A stretch of DNA of 64,000 bases from Pseudoalteromonas sp. EB27. GTDB lineage: Bacteria; Pseudomonadota; Gammaproteobacteria; Enterobacterales; Alteromonadaceae. Of this stretch, positions 44,355-54,402 are shown piece after piece. A model generated the notes under the pieces. That model searched no databases, had not been told where the DNA came from, and saw only the letters and a program-made list of their open reading frames with translations. The DNA lies in the NCBI RefSeq assembly GCF_001974875.1, contig NZ_MTQD01000018.1, forward strand, positions 1-64,000, in the 5' to 3' direction. The position numbers and the translations under genes were made by a program. Numbering within the stretch: position 1 is the first letter of the stretch; each line of letters starts with the position of its first letter.

Positions 44355-45215
44355 ATGAATATTGTCACGCCATTTCCGTCTATCAATATAAACACAGCAA
44401 ATGTTTATACGGAAACTGCACGGCGTGACAACCAACTACGCGAAGTTATTCCTGCTCCCGCATCTAGTAGCGCAAGCAATACAGAAACCAAAGCGCAAAG
44501 TGATGCTGAAAAAGCCAAACTTCCAAGCAATAATAGTGATGTATCTACTTACGATGCTACCGGTAAACTAGCTGACGATAAAGCAATTGAGCAGCGTGAA
44601 GGCAACTCAGAAAATTCAGAGAGTGCCGATCAAGATGCCGAACAAGAAGCATCTCAACAAGAAACTGAGCAAGAAGAGCAACAGCTCGAACAAGAACAAC
44701 AGCAAATTAAAGAACTTAAAGCCCGTGATACAGAAGTACGTGTACACGAACAAGCTCATGCTGCTGTTGGCGGGCAACATGCAGGATCGCCTAGCTATGG
44801 TTATGAACGCGGTCCAGATGGCACCAACTATGCCGTAAGTGGTGAGGTACAAATTGATGTATCTGAAGTCCCCAATGATCCGCAAGCCACCATCGATAAG
44901 ATGCAAACCGTGCGGGCTGCCGCATTAGCGCCTGCAGAGCCATCGGGAGCTGATAGATCAATAGCAGCTGATGCAACACAAAAAATGGCAGCTGCTCAAG
45001 CTGAACTTGCGATGCCAGAAGAAGAGCAAAGCGAAGAAGATGAGCAAAGTAATAAGCTTTCAGCCAACGAAACCAGCACTGCAGAATCAGAAAGCGACAC
45101 GAATAGAGAGCAATCTCGCGATGCCGATGTGGAAGCTCGAGCTGGGCGCATTGCCAATTTTTATCAAATGACGAGTTCACCACAAAGTGAAAGTGGCTTT
45201 TCGGCGTATGGTTAA
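44355..45215 (+). CDS. SprA-related putative metalloprotease
   Basis: A 286-residue protein. The N-terminal ~110 residues are low-complexity Glu/Gln-rich and probably form a coiled coil. The conserved domain (~118-220) has an HExxH zinc motif at His131-Glu132-His135 in RVHEQAHAAVGGQHAGSPSYG, then VSGEVQIDVSEVPNDP and AAQAEL. This matches the family of the Campylobacter CJM1_0395-type putative metalloproteases (PF12118). No signal peptide is seen. Directly follows the flagellar-rod-like gene. Substrate unknown. Confidence 0.85.
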   Translation: MNIVTPFPSININTANVYTETARRDNQLREVIPAPASSSASNTETKAQSDAEKAKLPSNNSDVSTYDATGKLADDKAIEQREGNSENSESADQDAEQEASQQETEQEEQQLEQEQQQIKELKARDTEVRVHEQAHAAVGGQHAGSPSYGYERGPDGTNYAVSGEVQIDVSEVPNDPQATIDKMQTVRAAALAPAEPSGADRSIAADATQKMAAAQAELAMPEEEQSEEDEQSNKLSANETSTAESESDTNREQSRDADVEARAGRIANFYQMTSSPQSESGFSAYG

Positions 45216-45234
45216 TAATTTCGTAAAGTGAACA

Positions 45235-45262
45235 CAAAAAAACCGCTTACGCGGTTTTTTTC
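45235..45262. terminator. Bidirectional terminator between SprA-like gene and tex
   Basis: AAAAACCGC and GCGGTTTTT pair around TTAC with A and T tracts on both sides, so it serves the two convergent transcription units. Confidence 0.9.
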
Positions 45263-45285
45263 GTTTTAGCTTAGTTGTACAAGTA

Positions 45286-47613
45286 TTATTTTTTCACTTT
45301 AGCATTAGCGAACGCATCGGCAAATGCATTACCCATTAACGCATTACCGTTATCACGTTTAGGCTTTGCAGCACGAGGTTGTGAATTATTAGCACGTGCT
45401 TGTGGCTTTTGCGTAGCTGGTGCTGCTGACTTATTACTTGTATCAATATCGTCATCTAAACGCATAGTAAAGCTTATGCGTTTACGAGCAGCGTCTACTT
45501 CAACTACTTTCACTTTTACAATATCGCCCGCTTTTACTACTTCGCGTGGGTCTGATATAAATTTATTCGTGATTGCTGAAATATGCACTAAACCATCTTG
45601 GTGAACACCTACATCAACAAATGCACCAAAGTTAGCAACGTTTGAAACCACGCCTTCTAAAATCATACCTGGTTTTAAGTCGCTAATTTTTTCAACGCCA
45701 GCTTTAAACTCAGCTGTTTTAAATTCAGGACGCGGATCGCGACCTGGTTTATCAAGCTCAGTAATAATGTCAGTAACGGTTGGTAAGCCAAATTTTTCGT
45801 CAGTATAATCGTTAGCAGCAAGTTTAGTTAAAAAGTCGCTGTTACCAATTAGGTTACTGACATCTACGCTATTGCGTTCACAAATGCGTTTAACAACAGG
45901 ATAAGCTTCAGGGTGAACTGATGAGTTATCTAATGGATCGCTACCATTGTTAATACGCAAAAAACCAGCTGCTTGTTCAAATGCTTTTGGACCTAAACGC
46001 TCAACCTTTTTAAGCTCACTACGTTTAGTAAAAGTGCCGTTAGCATCGCGATAATTAACGATATTTTGCGCTAATGTTTTGTTCAAACCAGATACGCGTG
46101 TAAGTAGCGGTACCGATGCCATGTTTAAATCTACGCCTACTGAGTTTACACAGTCTTCAACTACTGAAATAAGGCTTTGGCCTAATTGGCTTTGCGATAC
46201 ATCGTGTTGGTATTGGCCAACACCAATTGATTTTGGCTCAATTTTAACAAGTTCAGCAAGTGGATCTTGAAGGCGGCGCGCAATAGACACAGCCCCTCGT
46301 ATAGAAACATCTAAATCTGGAAATTCATTAGCTGCAAATTCAGAAGCTGAGTAAACCGATGCGCCGGCTTCGCTAACCATAATTTTACTAAGTTTAAGTT
46401 CGCTGTTTGCTTTCATAAGCTCAGCAACCAACTTATCTGATTCGCGTGATGCAGTACCGTTACCAATCGCAATTAGCTCAACTTTATGCTGACGACAAAG
46501 TTGCTCTAACGTACGCACTGATTTATCCCAATGATTTTGTGGTGCATGAGGGAAAATAGTTTGTGTAGCTAGTAATTTACCTGTGCTATCAACAACGGCA
46601 ATCTTACAGCCAGTACGAAGGCCTGGATCAAGACCTAAAGTAGTACGAGGGCCGGCAGGTGCTGCCATTAATAAATCTTTTAAGTTTTTGGCAAATACGT
46701 CGATTGCACCAGCTTCTGCTTTTTCGCGCATTGCTGCAAAAAATTCATTCTCTAGGTGTAACCCTAACTTAATTTTCCACGCCCATTGCACAACGTTTAA
46801 TAACCAAGGACTTGCCGCTTTATATTTAATATCTAAACGGTAATGCTCCGCGATCATGTTGGCACATAGTTGCGCTGAATTTTCAGCGCTAGGCTCTGGG
46901 TTAACATTTAACTGAAGTACACCTTCATTTCGGGCTCTAAGCATAGCAAGCGCACGGTGAGAAGGTACTTTTTTGAGAAGTTCTTGATGCTCAAAGTAAT
47001 CACGGTATTTTGCACCAGCTTGCTCTTGGCCTTTAATTACGGTGCTTTCAATTGCACCGTTTTGGCTTATGTGGCTTCTAAATTTAGCAAGTAATTTTGC
47101 GTCTTCAGCAAAGCGCTCCATTAAGATAAATTTAGCGCCTTCAAGTACCGCTTTTGTATCTGCAAAGCCTTTTTCAGCACTTACAAATTGCTCGGCTTGT
47201 TGCTCTGGGTCAAGGTTAGCATCTTTAAATAGTGCATCTGCAAGTGGCTCTAAACCAGCTTCAATTGCTATTTGGCCTTTAGTACGGCGCTTAGCTTTAT
47301 AAGGTAGGTATAAATCTTCAAGTTCAGTTTTACTTTGTGCATTAGTTATATCGGCACTTAGCTCTGGCGTTAATTTATTTTGCGATTCGATGGTCGATAA
47401 AATAAAACTACGGCGTTCTTCTAGTTCACGTAAGTACGATAGACGTTGTTCTAAAAGGCGTAATTGGGTGTCGTCTAGGCCGCCGGTAACTTCTTTTCTG
47501 TAGCGGGCAATAAAAGGAACAGTTGCGCCTTCATCAAGTAATTTTGTAGCTGCAACAACCTGTTGCTGCTGTGCGTTTAACTCACCGGCTAAACGTGCAG
47601 AGATATCGCTCAT
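45286..47613 (-). CDS. tex: Tex, RNA-binding transcription accessory protein
   Basis: A 775-residue cytoplasmic protein with Tex_N helical region (1-~190), YqgF-like domain (~325-450), HhH motifs (~500-570; [27 protein letters not shown]), and a C-terminal S1 RNA-binding domain (~645-720, [21 protein letters not shown]). It ends in an Ala/Gln/Lys-rich basic tail. Tex binds RNA/DNA and influences expression and fitness. Corresponds to E. coli YhgF. Confidence 0.96.
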   Translation of the reverse strand: MSDISARLAGELNAQQQQVVAATKLLDEGATVPFIARYRKEVTGGLDDTQLRLLEQRLSYLRELEERRSFILSTIESQNKLTPELSADITNAQSKTELEDLYLPYKAKRRTKGQIAIEAGLEPLADALFKDANLDPEQQAEQFVSAEKGFADTKAVLEGAKFILMERFAEDAKLLAKFRSHISQNGAIESTVIKGQEQAGAKYRDYFEHQELLKKVPSHRALAMLRARNEGVLQLNVNPEPSAENSAQLCANMIAEHYRLDIKYKAASPWLLNVVQWAWKIKLGLHLENEFFAAMREKAEAGAIDVFAKNLKDLLMAAPAGPRTTLGLDPGLRTGCKIAVVDSTGKLLATQTIFPHAPQNHWDKSVRTLEQLCRQHKVELIAIGNGTASRESDKLVAELMKANSELKLSKIMVSEAGASVYSASEFAANEFPDLDVSIRGAVSIARRLQDPLAELVKIEPKSIGVGQYQHDVSQSQLGQSLISVVEDCVNSVGVDLNMASVPLLTRVSGLNKTLAQNIVNYRDANGTFTKRSELKKVERLGPKAFEQAAGFLRINNGSDPLDNSSVHPEAYPVVKRICERNSVDVSNLIGNSDFLTKLAANDYTDEKFGLPTVTDIITELDKPGRDPRPEFKTAEFKAGVEKISDLKPGMILEGVVSNVANFGAFVDVGVHQDGLVHISAITNKFISDPREVVKAGDIVKVKVVEVDAARKRISFTMRLDDDIDTSNKSAAPATQKPQARANNSQPRAAKPKRDNGNALMGNAFADAFANAKVKK

Positions 47614-47781
47614 GCAAAAACCTTTTTATACAATAAAATAAGACCAGAAGCGTGTTACTGGCGCCGTTAATTGCTTGAATAATATCACAGGAGGTAGTAA
47701 TAAAAAGCTCTTAAAGCAAGCTATTTCACTTGCTTTAAGATGGTTGGGAAGGGAGTAAATCAATTCAACTAAAAGAGCGCC

Positions 47782-48363
47782 CTAGTGAGGGTGCTCAATG
47801 TTTTCTAATACTTCACTGAAAGAGTGAGCAATAGGGCTAATATGCAGTGGAATATGTAATGTTTTAGCTATTTGGCGAGCTGAAATTAGACCACAAATTT
47901 CGCTACTTGCTGTTGTAACTAATAAAAACATTGTGCCCTGATGCTCCATCGTTTGCAGCGCATCACCAATGCATGCATAGCTTAAGCTTTGCATGCTTAC
48001 ACCGGTAAGACGGTTAACTGGTGTCATAATATCGCGCAAGCTTACTTCGCTTCGTTGCATATTTAAGCGCTCTGCAATAATAGTAATTTTAGAGCTTTGT
48101 AAATCGGCGCTAGAAACTAGGCCAATTAATTTTTGGTTCTCGTCGGTTACTAAAACAAAATCAGATTGTTGTGCACTAATTTGTTTAAGTGCATCTGTAA
48201 TCGTTGTTGTATGCTCTGCACGAATAGGCGTTTTTTGAGTAAAGTTATTTACCATTTTTAGCGCTGGAGATGATAAATCAATCAATGGTTGGTCATCTGC
48301 AAATGTGCTTGCTATAACGCCGTGAGAAACATTCTGAGTACGCAATTCTTTAAAGTTAGACAT
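47782..48363 (-). CDS. CBS domain pair protein
   Basis: A 193-residue soluble protein with two CBS motifs: ~53-97 (AEHTTTITDALKQISAQQSDFVLVTDENQKLIGLVSSADL) and ~110-170 (DIMTPVNRLTGVSMQSLSYACIGDALQTMEHQG...LISARQIAKTL). CBS pairs bind adenosyl nucleotides as energy or redox sensors. No catalytic domain. ATG 48363 is chosen because AAGGT lies upstream; the 48372 GTG is an alternative. Target unknown. Confidence 0.88.
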   Translation of the reverse strand: MSNFKELRTQNVSHGVIASTFADDQPLIDLSSPALKMVNNFTQKTPIRAEHTTTITDALKQISAQQSDFVLVTDENQKLIGLVSSADLQSSKITIIAERLNMQRSEVSLRDIMTPVNRLTGVSMQSLSYACIGDALQTMEHQGTMFLLVTTASSEICGLISARQIAKTLHIPLHISPIAHSFSEVLENIEHPH

Positions 48364-48413
48364 AATAGTCACCTTAGTAGTTATAAAATTTAATTAAGTT
48401 GTAAAATAATGAA

Positions 48414-48725
48414 TTAAATTAAATAGCTAGGTGGTCCGCGTTGGTATGCAGTGCTAAAAGGTCTGTTTAGATTGGTGCTCTTATAAAAAGAATCTACGAC
48501 ATTAGGAAGTGGTTGAAGCGACCTAAAGGTAATAGTATTAACGTGAGAGTCTACGTCAAAATCGAGGTTTGCTTGGTCAGGAATATCACAAGCAATAAAG
48601 TGATTAGATAGTTTAGCGTTATCAAGGTTTACGTCAGTGTTGCTGGCATGCAGCGTCAAACTTACACTCATTAAAAGTGCAAACAATACGGCATTACTAA
48701 ATATGCGCTGTACTATGTTTGACAT
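48414..48725 (-). CDS. Small secreted protein of unknown function
   Basis: A 103-residue protein with a signal peptide (to ~residue 28, ending LHA). The mature part is ~75 residues, with a single Cys (CDIPDQ) and the C-terminus RGPPSYLI. The C-terminal R-G/D-P-P pattern recalls that of the small metal-site protein at 39948 (NRDPPVVL). It lies 50 bases upstream of the CBS gene on the same strand. Function unknown. Confidence 0.6.
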   Translation of the reverse strand: MSNIVQRIFSNAVLFALLMSVSLTLHASNTDVNLDNAKLSNHFIACDIPDQANLDFDVDSHVNTITFRSLQPLPNVVDSFYKSTNLNRPFSTAYQRGPPSYLI

Positions 48726-48841
48726 AACCACGACCTTAATTAACTGCTTTCAAATTAAACAAATCAACTTGAATAATTCAGTTATAGCTTATTGCTTTAA
48801 TTTACACAATCAAAAGTTAACATGATCTGAATCAAAACTTT

Positions 48842-49321
48842 TTATTTCTTTTTTTGGTAATCGATACTGTTTACATACCACTGCTTTTTACCCTGAGGAG
48901 TAGGTACTTCAAAATCGTCGTCCACTTGTTTTTTTATCAGCGCCCGCGCCATAGGTGAGTCTATTGATATGTAATCTTTACGGTCGTAAATTTCATCAGG
49001 ACCTACAATTCTGAATTTTTTAACTTCACCTTCTTCGTTTTCAATTTCGACCCACGCACCAAAAAACACTTTTCCATCTTGTACGGGAGAGTAGTCGATG
49101 ATTTTTAAATCAGGTATGCGTTTGCGTAAATAGCGTACCCGACGGTCAATTTGGCGTAGCAAACGCTTGTTATATTGATAGTCTGCGTTCTCAGAGCGAT
49201 CTCCGAGGCTGGCTGCCCAGCTTACTATTTTTGTTACTTCTGGGCGTTTAACGTTCCATAGTTGGTCGTGTTCTTGTTGTAATTGTAAGTAACCTTCGCG
49301 GGTAACTAAATTTGTTTTCAT
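48842..49321 (-). CDS. greB: GreB, transcript cleavage factor
   Basis: A 159-residue Gre factor: N-terminal coiled coil with TREGYLQLQQEHDQLW and the tip residues SENADYQYNKRLLRQIDRR (~residues 43-60), and the C-terminal FKBP-like domain. It releases backtracked RNA polymerase by stimulating RNA cleavage. ATG 49321 matches the E. coli start; an upstream ATG at 49354 would add 11 residues. Divergent from ompR as in E. coli. Confidence 0.95.
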   Translation of the reverse strand: MKTNLVTREGYLQLQQEHDQLWNVKRPEVTKIVSWAASLGDRSENADYQYNKRLLRQIDRRVRYLRKRIPDLKIIDYSPVQDGKVFFGAWVEIENEEGEVKKFRIVGPDEIYDRKDYISIDSPMARALIKKQVDDDFEVPTPQGKKQWYVNSIDYQKKK

Positions 49322-49516
49322 GGTGAATTCTTTATTAGCTCTAATGGTGTGCACGTTATTAAATTTGTCAAAACTTGTCGAGCGTAAAATATAATAAAGT
49401 ACGAGTAAGTAAGCTTTGAAATGTTCAGTAACAATCTAAGCAAGTAATTAGTTTTTGATTATTAAGTTTTTCATTTATATTAACTAGTAATTGGATATAA
49501 AAATAAGAAAGAGATC

Positions 49517-50236
49517 ATGGGACACGAAACCACAAAAGTATTAGTTGTTGATGACGATATGCGCTTACGCAGTTTGCTTGAACGTTACTTAGTAGAGCAA
49601 GGCTTTATTGTTAGAACCGCAGGAAACTCGGAGCAAATGGATAGACTCCTAGAGCGAGAAAACTTTCACTTAATGGTTCTCGATTTAATGCTCCCGGGCG
49701 AGGATGGCTTATCGATTTGCCGCCGTCTACGCCAAAAAGAAAATGAAATTCCTATTGTTATGCTTACTGCAAAGGGCGACGAAGTAGACCGCATTATTGG
49801 CCTTGAACTTGGCGCTGACGATTACATTCCAAAACCATTTAATCCACGTGAGCTACTCGCTCGCATAAAAGCAATTTTACGTCGCCGCGCAAAAGAAGTG
49901 CCAGGCGCACCTGCTGCTGAAGAAAACTTAATCGCTTTTGGTAAATTTACGCTTAATTTAGCAACGCGCGAAATGAGTGAAGGGGATAAAACAATATCGC
50001 TTACCAGTGGTGAGTTTGCAGTGCTAAAAGCGCTTGTTTCGCATCCGCGTGAGCCACTTAGCCGCGATAAGCTAATGAACTTAGCGCGTGGGCGTGATTA
50101 CAGTGCGCTTGAGCGAAGTATTGATGTGCAAGTGTCGCGACTTCGACGCATGATTGAAGTAGATGCTGCTAATCCACGTTATATTCAAACCGTTTGGGGT
50201 TTGGGGTATGTGTTTGTTCCCGACGGTGAAAAGTAA
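49517..50236 (+). CDS. ompR: OmpR response regulator
   Basis: A 239-residue regulator: receiver domain with phospho-acceptor Asp56 ([13 protein letters not shown]) and a C-terminal winged helix ([21 protein letters not shown]). It controls porin and envelope genes in response to osmolarity. It closely resembles E. coli OmpR along its length and is followed 5 bases later by envZ. Confidence 0.96.
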   Translation: MGHETTKVLVVDDDMRLRSLLERYLVEQGFIVRTAGNSEQMDRLLERENFHLMVLDLMLPGEDGLSICRRLRQKENEIPIVMLTAKGDEVDRIIGLELGADDYIPKPFNPRELLARIKAILRRRAKEVPGAPAAEENLIAFGKFTLNLATREMSEGDKTISLTSGEFAVLKALVSHPREPLSRDKLMNLARGRDYSALERSIDVQVSRLRRMIEVDAANPRYIQTVWGLGYVFVPDGEK

Positions 50237-50241
50237 TATTT

Positions 50242-51555
50242 ATGGGCATGTTTCCGCGCAGTGCTTTTGGACAAACTGTTTTTTTAGTGGCGGCTCTGCT
50301 ACTCATAAATCAAATAGTGTCTTATGTTACGGTTAGTTTTTATGTTGTAAAACCAACCATTGAGCAGGTTAACTTGATGCTTGCTAAGCAAATTAAAACG
50401 GTATTTATTGACTGGGAAGATGGCGTTGAAATAAACGACGAAGTATCTGCAAAGTTTTTTGAAATCACTGGCATTGAAGTGATGACTCAGCGAGAAGCAA
50501 TGCGCCAAGGGCTTGGGCAAAGCCGCGAGTATTCTATGCTATCGCGTAGCATGACTGAGCAACTTGGTGGTTACTCTCGTGTACGTATTAGCCAAACTGA
50601 TCCGTTGATTTATTGGGTTGAAGCACCGCAAGCACCAGGTTATTGGGTAAAGGTACCGCTTAAAGGCTTTAAAGAGAATAACTTAGAGTTTTTAACGTTT
50701 TACTTATCAAGTATTGGTTTTTTAAGTGTGCTGGGTGGGTGGTTGTTTGCAAGGCACCTTAATAGGCCATTAAAAGCACTGCAACAAGCTGCTGTGAAAG
50801 TGGGTAAAGGCGATTTTTCTACTAAGTTAGAAGAACAAGGCTCAACAGAGGTAATAGAAGTAACGCGTGCGTTTAACCAAATGTCGCGCGGAATTGCCGC
50901 ACTCGAAAACGACCGCCGTTTACTAATGGCCGGTGTATCTCATGATTTACGTACGCCGCTTACGCGTATTCGTTTAGCTACCGAAATGATGGTTGATGAA
51001 GATGATTATCTTCGTGAAGGTATAATTTACGATATAGAGGACATGAACGGGATTATTGATCAGTTTATTGAGTATTTACGCCACCATAAACGTGAAGAAC
51101 TAAGTTGCGAAGATATAAATGCTTTAGTTGCCGAGGTTGTCAATTCTGAGCTTCAACATCAACGTACTATTACCTTTAAAAGTAATCCTAATATAGGCAA
51201 TATACCGTTAAGCTCTGTGGCTATTAAGCGTGTAATTACCAATATGATTGGTAATGCACTGCGTTATTCTGAGGGCGATATTGAAGTACTTAGCTACTTT
51301 AATTCAAACAAAAAATACGTGGTTATTGCTGTAAACGATAGTGGCCCCGGTATTCCTGAAAACGAATTAGAGTCTGTGTTTGAGCCCTTTAAACAAGGCG
51401 ATGCTGCACGTGGCAGTGAAGGCAGTGGTTTAGGTCTTGCTATTATTAAACGCATTGTTGATATGCACGACGGTAAAGTAAAACTAGAAAACCGTCCAGA
51501 AGGCGGTTTAAGTGCACAAGTATATTTGCCAATAAAAGTATTAACCCCTGCATAG
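50242..51555 (+). CDS. envZ: EnvZ osmosensor histidine kinase
   Basis: A 437-residue kinase: membrane helices at ~12-33 and ~152-170 flanking a periplasmic sensor, HAMP (~171-222), HisKA with His234 ([17 protein letters not shown]) and HATPase ([25 protein letters not shown]). It phosphorylates and dephosphorylates OmpR. The stop codon lies inside the terminator hairpin. Confidence 0.95.
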   Translation: MGMFPRSAFGQTVFLVAALLLINQIVSYVTVSFYVVKPTIEQVNLMLAKQIKTVFIDWEDGVEINDEVSAKFFEITGIEVMTQREAMRQGLGQSREYSMLSRSMTEQLGGYSRVRISQTDPLIYWVEAPQAPGYWVKVPLKGFKENNLEFLTFYLSSIGFLSVLGGWLFARHLNRPLKALQQAAVKVGKGDFSTKLEEQGSTEVIEVTRAFNQMSRGIAALENDRRLLMAGVSHDLRTPLTRIRLATEMMVDEDDYLREGIIYDIEDMNGIIDQFIEYLRHHKREELSCEDINALVAEVVNSELQHQRTITFKSNPNIGNIPLSSVAIKRVITNMIGNALRYSEGDIEVLSYFNSNKKYVVIAVNDSGPGIPENELESVFEPFKQGDAARGSEGSGLGLAIIKRIVDMHDGKVKLENRPEGGLSAQVYLPIKVLTPA

Positions 51556-51572
51556 TAAATGCAGGGGTTTTA
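51544..51572 (+). terminator. Terminator after envZ
   Basis: ACCCCTGCAT and ATGCAGGGGT make a 10-bp stem around AGTAA, then TTTTATT. The envZ TAG codon is part of the loop. It can also serve the convergent GH97 gene ending at 51578. Confidence 0.87.
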
Positions 51573-51577
51573 TTATA

Positions 51578-53620
51578 TTAAAGTGCTTTAAAACGAATAG
51601 CTGTGCCGCCACTGGTGGCCAGCTCAAGCGTTAGTTTATCGTCTGTAGTTACAATACGTTTTTCGATAGTTATATCGTACGGATTATTTTTCCACTCTGC
51701 GTTTTTACCATCTTTATAAATTTGCGCTTCGAACTTTTTGCCTTGCTCTAAAAAGTCGAGTTTTACCTCAATAGTTCGGGCTTTTTCGTCAGTAACAGCA
51801 CCTAAGTACCAATCGTTTCCTGAGTATTTAGTGCTTTTACGCTCTTTACGAGCGAATACAATAAAGTCGCCTACTTCACCATCAAGAGCAATGCTTTGCT
51901 GCCAATCTGTTGGTACGTCTTGAATGAATTGAAACGCATCGGGCTTAGCTAAGTAGTTTTTAGGTAAGTCGGCAGTCATTTGAATTGGACTATACAAAAC
52001 AACGTAAAGTGCGAGTTGTTTGGCGAGAGTGGTTTGTGGGCGGTTTGTATTGCCTCCTAAACCATTAAAGCTCATATCAAAAATACCTGGCGTAAAATCC
52101 ATCGGCCCAGATAGCATGCGGGTAAAAGCAAGCATTGGTACATGCTCTGGTGGGTTAGGTGGCGAACCCCATGCATTGTATTCTTGTCCGCGTGCGCCTT
52201 CGCGCGCAATCCAGTTTGGATAAGTACGGCGCAGGCCGGTATCTTTAATTGGCTCGTGAGTGTTAATGCTAATTTTATGTTTAGCTGCAAGTTTTACGTT
52301 ATAAAGGTATTCGTTAACCATAAACTGGCCGTCATGCCATTCGTGGCGAGCAATACCGTTTTTGTCTATACGTTTTATATTTCCGCCATCGGCTACATAA
52401 CCTGTTTTTACTTGGCTTACGTTTGATTTTTCGTAAAGGGCAAAAGCATCTTCCATTTGGTCACGGTAGTTGCTTACATTGCCTGATGTTTCATGGTGGC
52501 CAATGAGTTGTACGCCTTTTTCTTTGCCGTACTGAGTAAGCGCTGCTATATCAAAGTCGTCGTACGGTTTGGTAAAGTTAAATACATCGCCATTAAAATA
52601 CCAATCGCCATCCCAGCCAATATTCCAGCCTTCAACGAGTACGCCATCAAAACCATACTGTGCTGCAAAATCCATATAGTATTTTGTGGTTTGCGTAGTG
52701 GCGCCGTGTTTTTTACCGCTACCCCAAGTTTGCGTGTTTATATGCATACCCCACCAAATACCGACGTATTTACCAGGTTTAACCCACGACACGTCACCGA
52801 GTTTATTAGGCTCGTTTAGATTTAGTATTATATCTGAGTTAACTAAGCCAACAGCGCTGTCGGCTATTTGAATGGTGCGCCATGGTGTTTTAAAAGCACC
52901 TTGTTTTTTAACGGCGACACCATCTGACCACGGCGTTAAATCGGCAGTAAACGTACCAGAGCGACGCTGATTAAGTACCATGGCTGCATAATCAACAAGT
53001 GCGGCTTCATGAATACTAATATGAGTACCATCACTTGTTTTAAACGTAAATGGTGTGTGGGCTAGTGGAGCTTCGTTAAGTGGGGTGGTGTTGTAAACAT
53101 ATTCGTAGCGGTTCCAGCCACGAGCAGGTATCCACCATGCTGTTGCATCATGGCTATTGTTTATTGCAAATTCAGTCAACTCTTTGGTTATTTCTGTGTG
53201 CTCAAAACCGGTTTGTTTTGGTACTTCGTATCTAAAACCTACGCCACTATCGAATGCTTTAAATCGAATAGTGTAGGTGTCTTTATTTGGCTCTTTTTTT
53301 GTAAAAGTAACAGCTACTTCGTTATATTCGTCAACAACATTTTTGCGCTCGCCCCAGGGTTGTTGCCACTGCGTATTAACGCTTTGTTGTTCAATGCTTT
53401 TAATTTTAAAGCCGTCGCTAAAGGCCGCTTGTGTTTTAAATTCAAACCCCAGTAAAGATTTGTTTATAACCGCTTTGTTTTTAAATTTTATTGCGTAGCT
53501 TGGCGTGTTGTTTTCGTCAGAGATGCTTACTGTTATTTGTGTGTCTGGCGATTTTAGCTCTACGGTTTGTCCGTAGCTATTACTAGCAAAGGCTAAAAGC
53601 ACAAGTGCTGGTATTCTCAT
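51578..53620 (-). CDS. Glycoside hydrolase family 97 (probable alpha-glucosidase)
   Basis: A 680-residue exported enzyme with signal peptide (to ~residue 17). The GH97 layout is N-terminal beta-super-sandwich (~20-280), (beta/alpha)8 barrel (~280-560; FDGVLVEGWNIGWDGDW) and C-terminal beta-domain. IGHHETSGN, INTHEPIKDTG and REGARGQEYNAWG contain glutamates placed like those of the inverting, SusB-like alpha-glucosidases, rather than the Asp nucleophile of retaining members. It probably acts on malto-oligosaccharides in the periplasm. It stands alone; no sus/mal genes are near. Confidence 0.9.
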   Translation of the reverse strand: MRIPALVLLAFASNSYGQTVELKSPDTQITVSISDENNTPSYAIKFKNKAVINKSLLGFEFKTQAAFSDGFKIKSIEQQSVNTQWQQPWGERKNVVDEYNEVAVTFTKKEPNKDTYTIRFKAFDSGVGFRYEVPKQTGFEHTEITKELTEFAINNSHDATAWWIPARGWNRYEYVYNTTPLNEAPLAHTPFTFKTSDGTHISIHEAALVDYAAMVLNQRRSGTFTADLTPWSDGVAVKKQGAFKTPWRTIQIADSAVGLVNSDIILNLNEPNKLGDVSWVKPGKYVGIWWGMHINTQTWGSGKKHGATTQTTKYYMDFAAQYGFDGVLVEGWNIGWDGDWYFNGDVFNFTKPYDDFDIAALTQYGKEKGVQLIGHHETSGNVSNYRDQMEDAFALYEKSNVSQVKTGYVADGGNIKRIDKNGIARHEWHDGQFMVNEYLYNVKLAAKHKISINTHEPIKDTGLRRTYPNWIAREGARGQEYNAWGSPPNPPEHVPMLAFTRMLSGPMDFTPGIFDMSFNGLGGNTNRPQTTLAKQLALYVVLYSPIQMTADLPKNYLAKPDAFQFIQDVPTDWQQSIALDGEVGDFIVFARKERKSTKYSGNDWYLGAVTDEKARTIEVKLDFLEQGKKFEAQIYKDGKNAEWKNNPYDITIEKRIVTTDDKLTLELATSGGTAIRFKAL

Positions 53621-53676
53621 GGTGTGTCCTTAGATGAGTCGGTGGTGACATTTAAGGATAATGACTGTTGATGATT

Positions 53677-53700
53677 AATACGACTGCCTACATACGTATT
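53677..53700. promoter_or_regulatory. Candidate operator upstream of the GH97 gene
   Basis: AATACG and CGTATT form an inverted repeat with a 12-base spacer, and ATACGTAT at 53692-53699 is an 8-bp palindrome. It lies 57-80 bases upstream of the GH97 start, and could bind a sugar-responsive LacI-type regulator. Assignment is weak. Confidence 0.35.
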
Positions 53701-53778
53701 CAATGTTTTAAAAAATAGAAAGAATTTGCTGGCTTAATCGGTCTATAATGTAAACAAATTGATAATAGCGACAAGAAA

Positions 53779-54402
53779 ATGATAAAAAGCTTACTTTGTG
53801 TATTTTTACTAAGTGTTAGTACTGGAGTTTTTGCAGCAAATATTACAATTAAAAATGCTAATAATGACCCATTACCTAATGCTGTTGTATGGCTAACTGC
53901 AGGAGGCCCCTCTAGCGTTATTCCTCCAGAAGCACCTTATGCGATGACCCAGCAAAATCGAGAATTTAAGCCGCGTATTTTAGTTGTCCCACAAAATGCA
54001 AAGGTAGAGTTTCCGAATGCGGACTCAATCATGCATCATGTTTATTCATTTTCTAAAGCTAAAACGTTTGAATTAAAACTATATAAGGAGCATCCAAAAG
54101 CGCCCATTACTTTTGATCAAACGGGTGTTGTTGAGCTTGGCTGTAATATTCATGATTGGATGTTAGGCTATATTGTGGTGGTAGATAGCACTATTTTTGC
54201 AATCACTGATGAAAATGGACATGTAGATTTAAACACGAATGCAGGCGAATACACGTTAAGTGTTTGGCATTCTGGGTTTAGCGATATTAGTAAGATTGAA
54301 TCTCAAACTATTACTGTGGCTACCAACCCTATCACTTATAAAGTAAAGCAGGAAATAGCGGAGCAAATTGATTTTGCTACGGATGAATTTGATGATTATT
54401 AA
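53779..54402 (+). CDS. Secreted cupredoxin-like protein (methylamine utilisation protein family)
   Basis: A 207-residue exported protein (signal to ~residue 20). The middle is a plastocyanin/amicyanin-like domain. Probable type I copper ligands are His86 or His87 (IMHHVYSF), Cys122, His125 and Met128 in GCNIHDWMLGY, with amicyanin-like C-x2-H-x2-M spacing. A C-terminal carboxypeptidase-regulatory-like beta domain (~140-190) follows. It could carry electrons or bind copper in the periplasm. No methylamine dehydrogenase genes are near. It overlaps the next gene by ~10 bases. Confidence 0.85.
   Translation: MIKSLLCVFLLSVSTGVFAANITIKNANNDPLPNAVVWLTAGGPSSVIPPEAPYAMTQQNREFKPRILVVPQNAKVEFPNADSIMHHVYSFSKAKTFELKLYKEHPKAPITFDQTGVVELGCNIHDWMLGYIVVVDSTIFAITDENGHVDLNTNAGEYTLSVWHSGFSDISKIESQTITVATNPITYKVKQEIAEQIDFATDEFDDY

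Noticed and set aside
44616..45237. Antisense frames over the SprA-like gene
   Set aside because: These come from the low-complexity Glu/Gln-rich region of the real gene; no domain or start signal.
51738..53498. Several plus-strand frames antisense to GH97
   Set aside because: They are shadows of the strong GH97 coding frame, short, overlapping and without recognisable domains.
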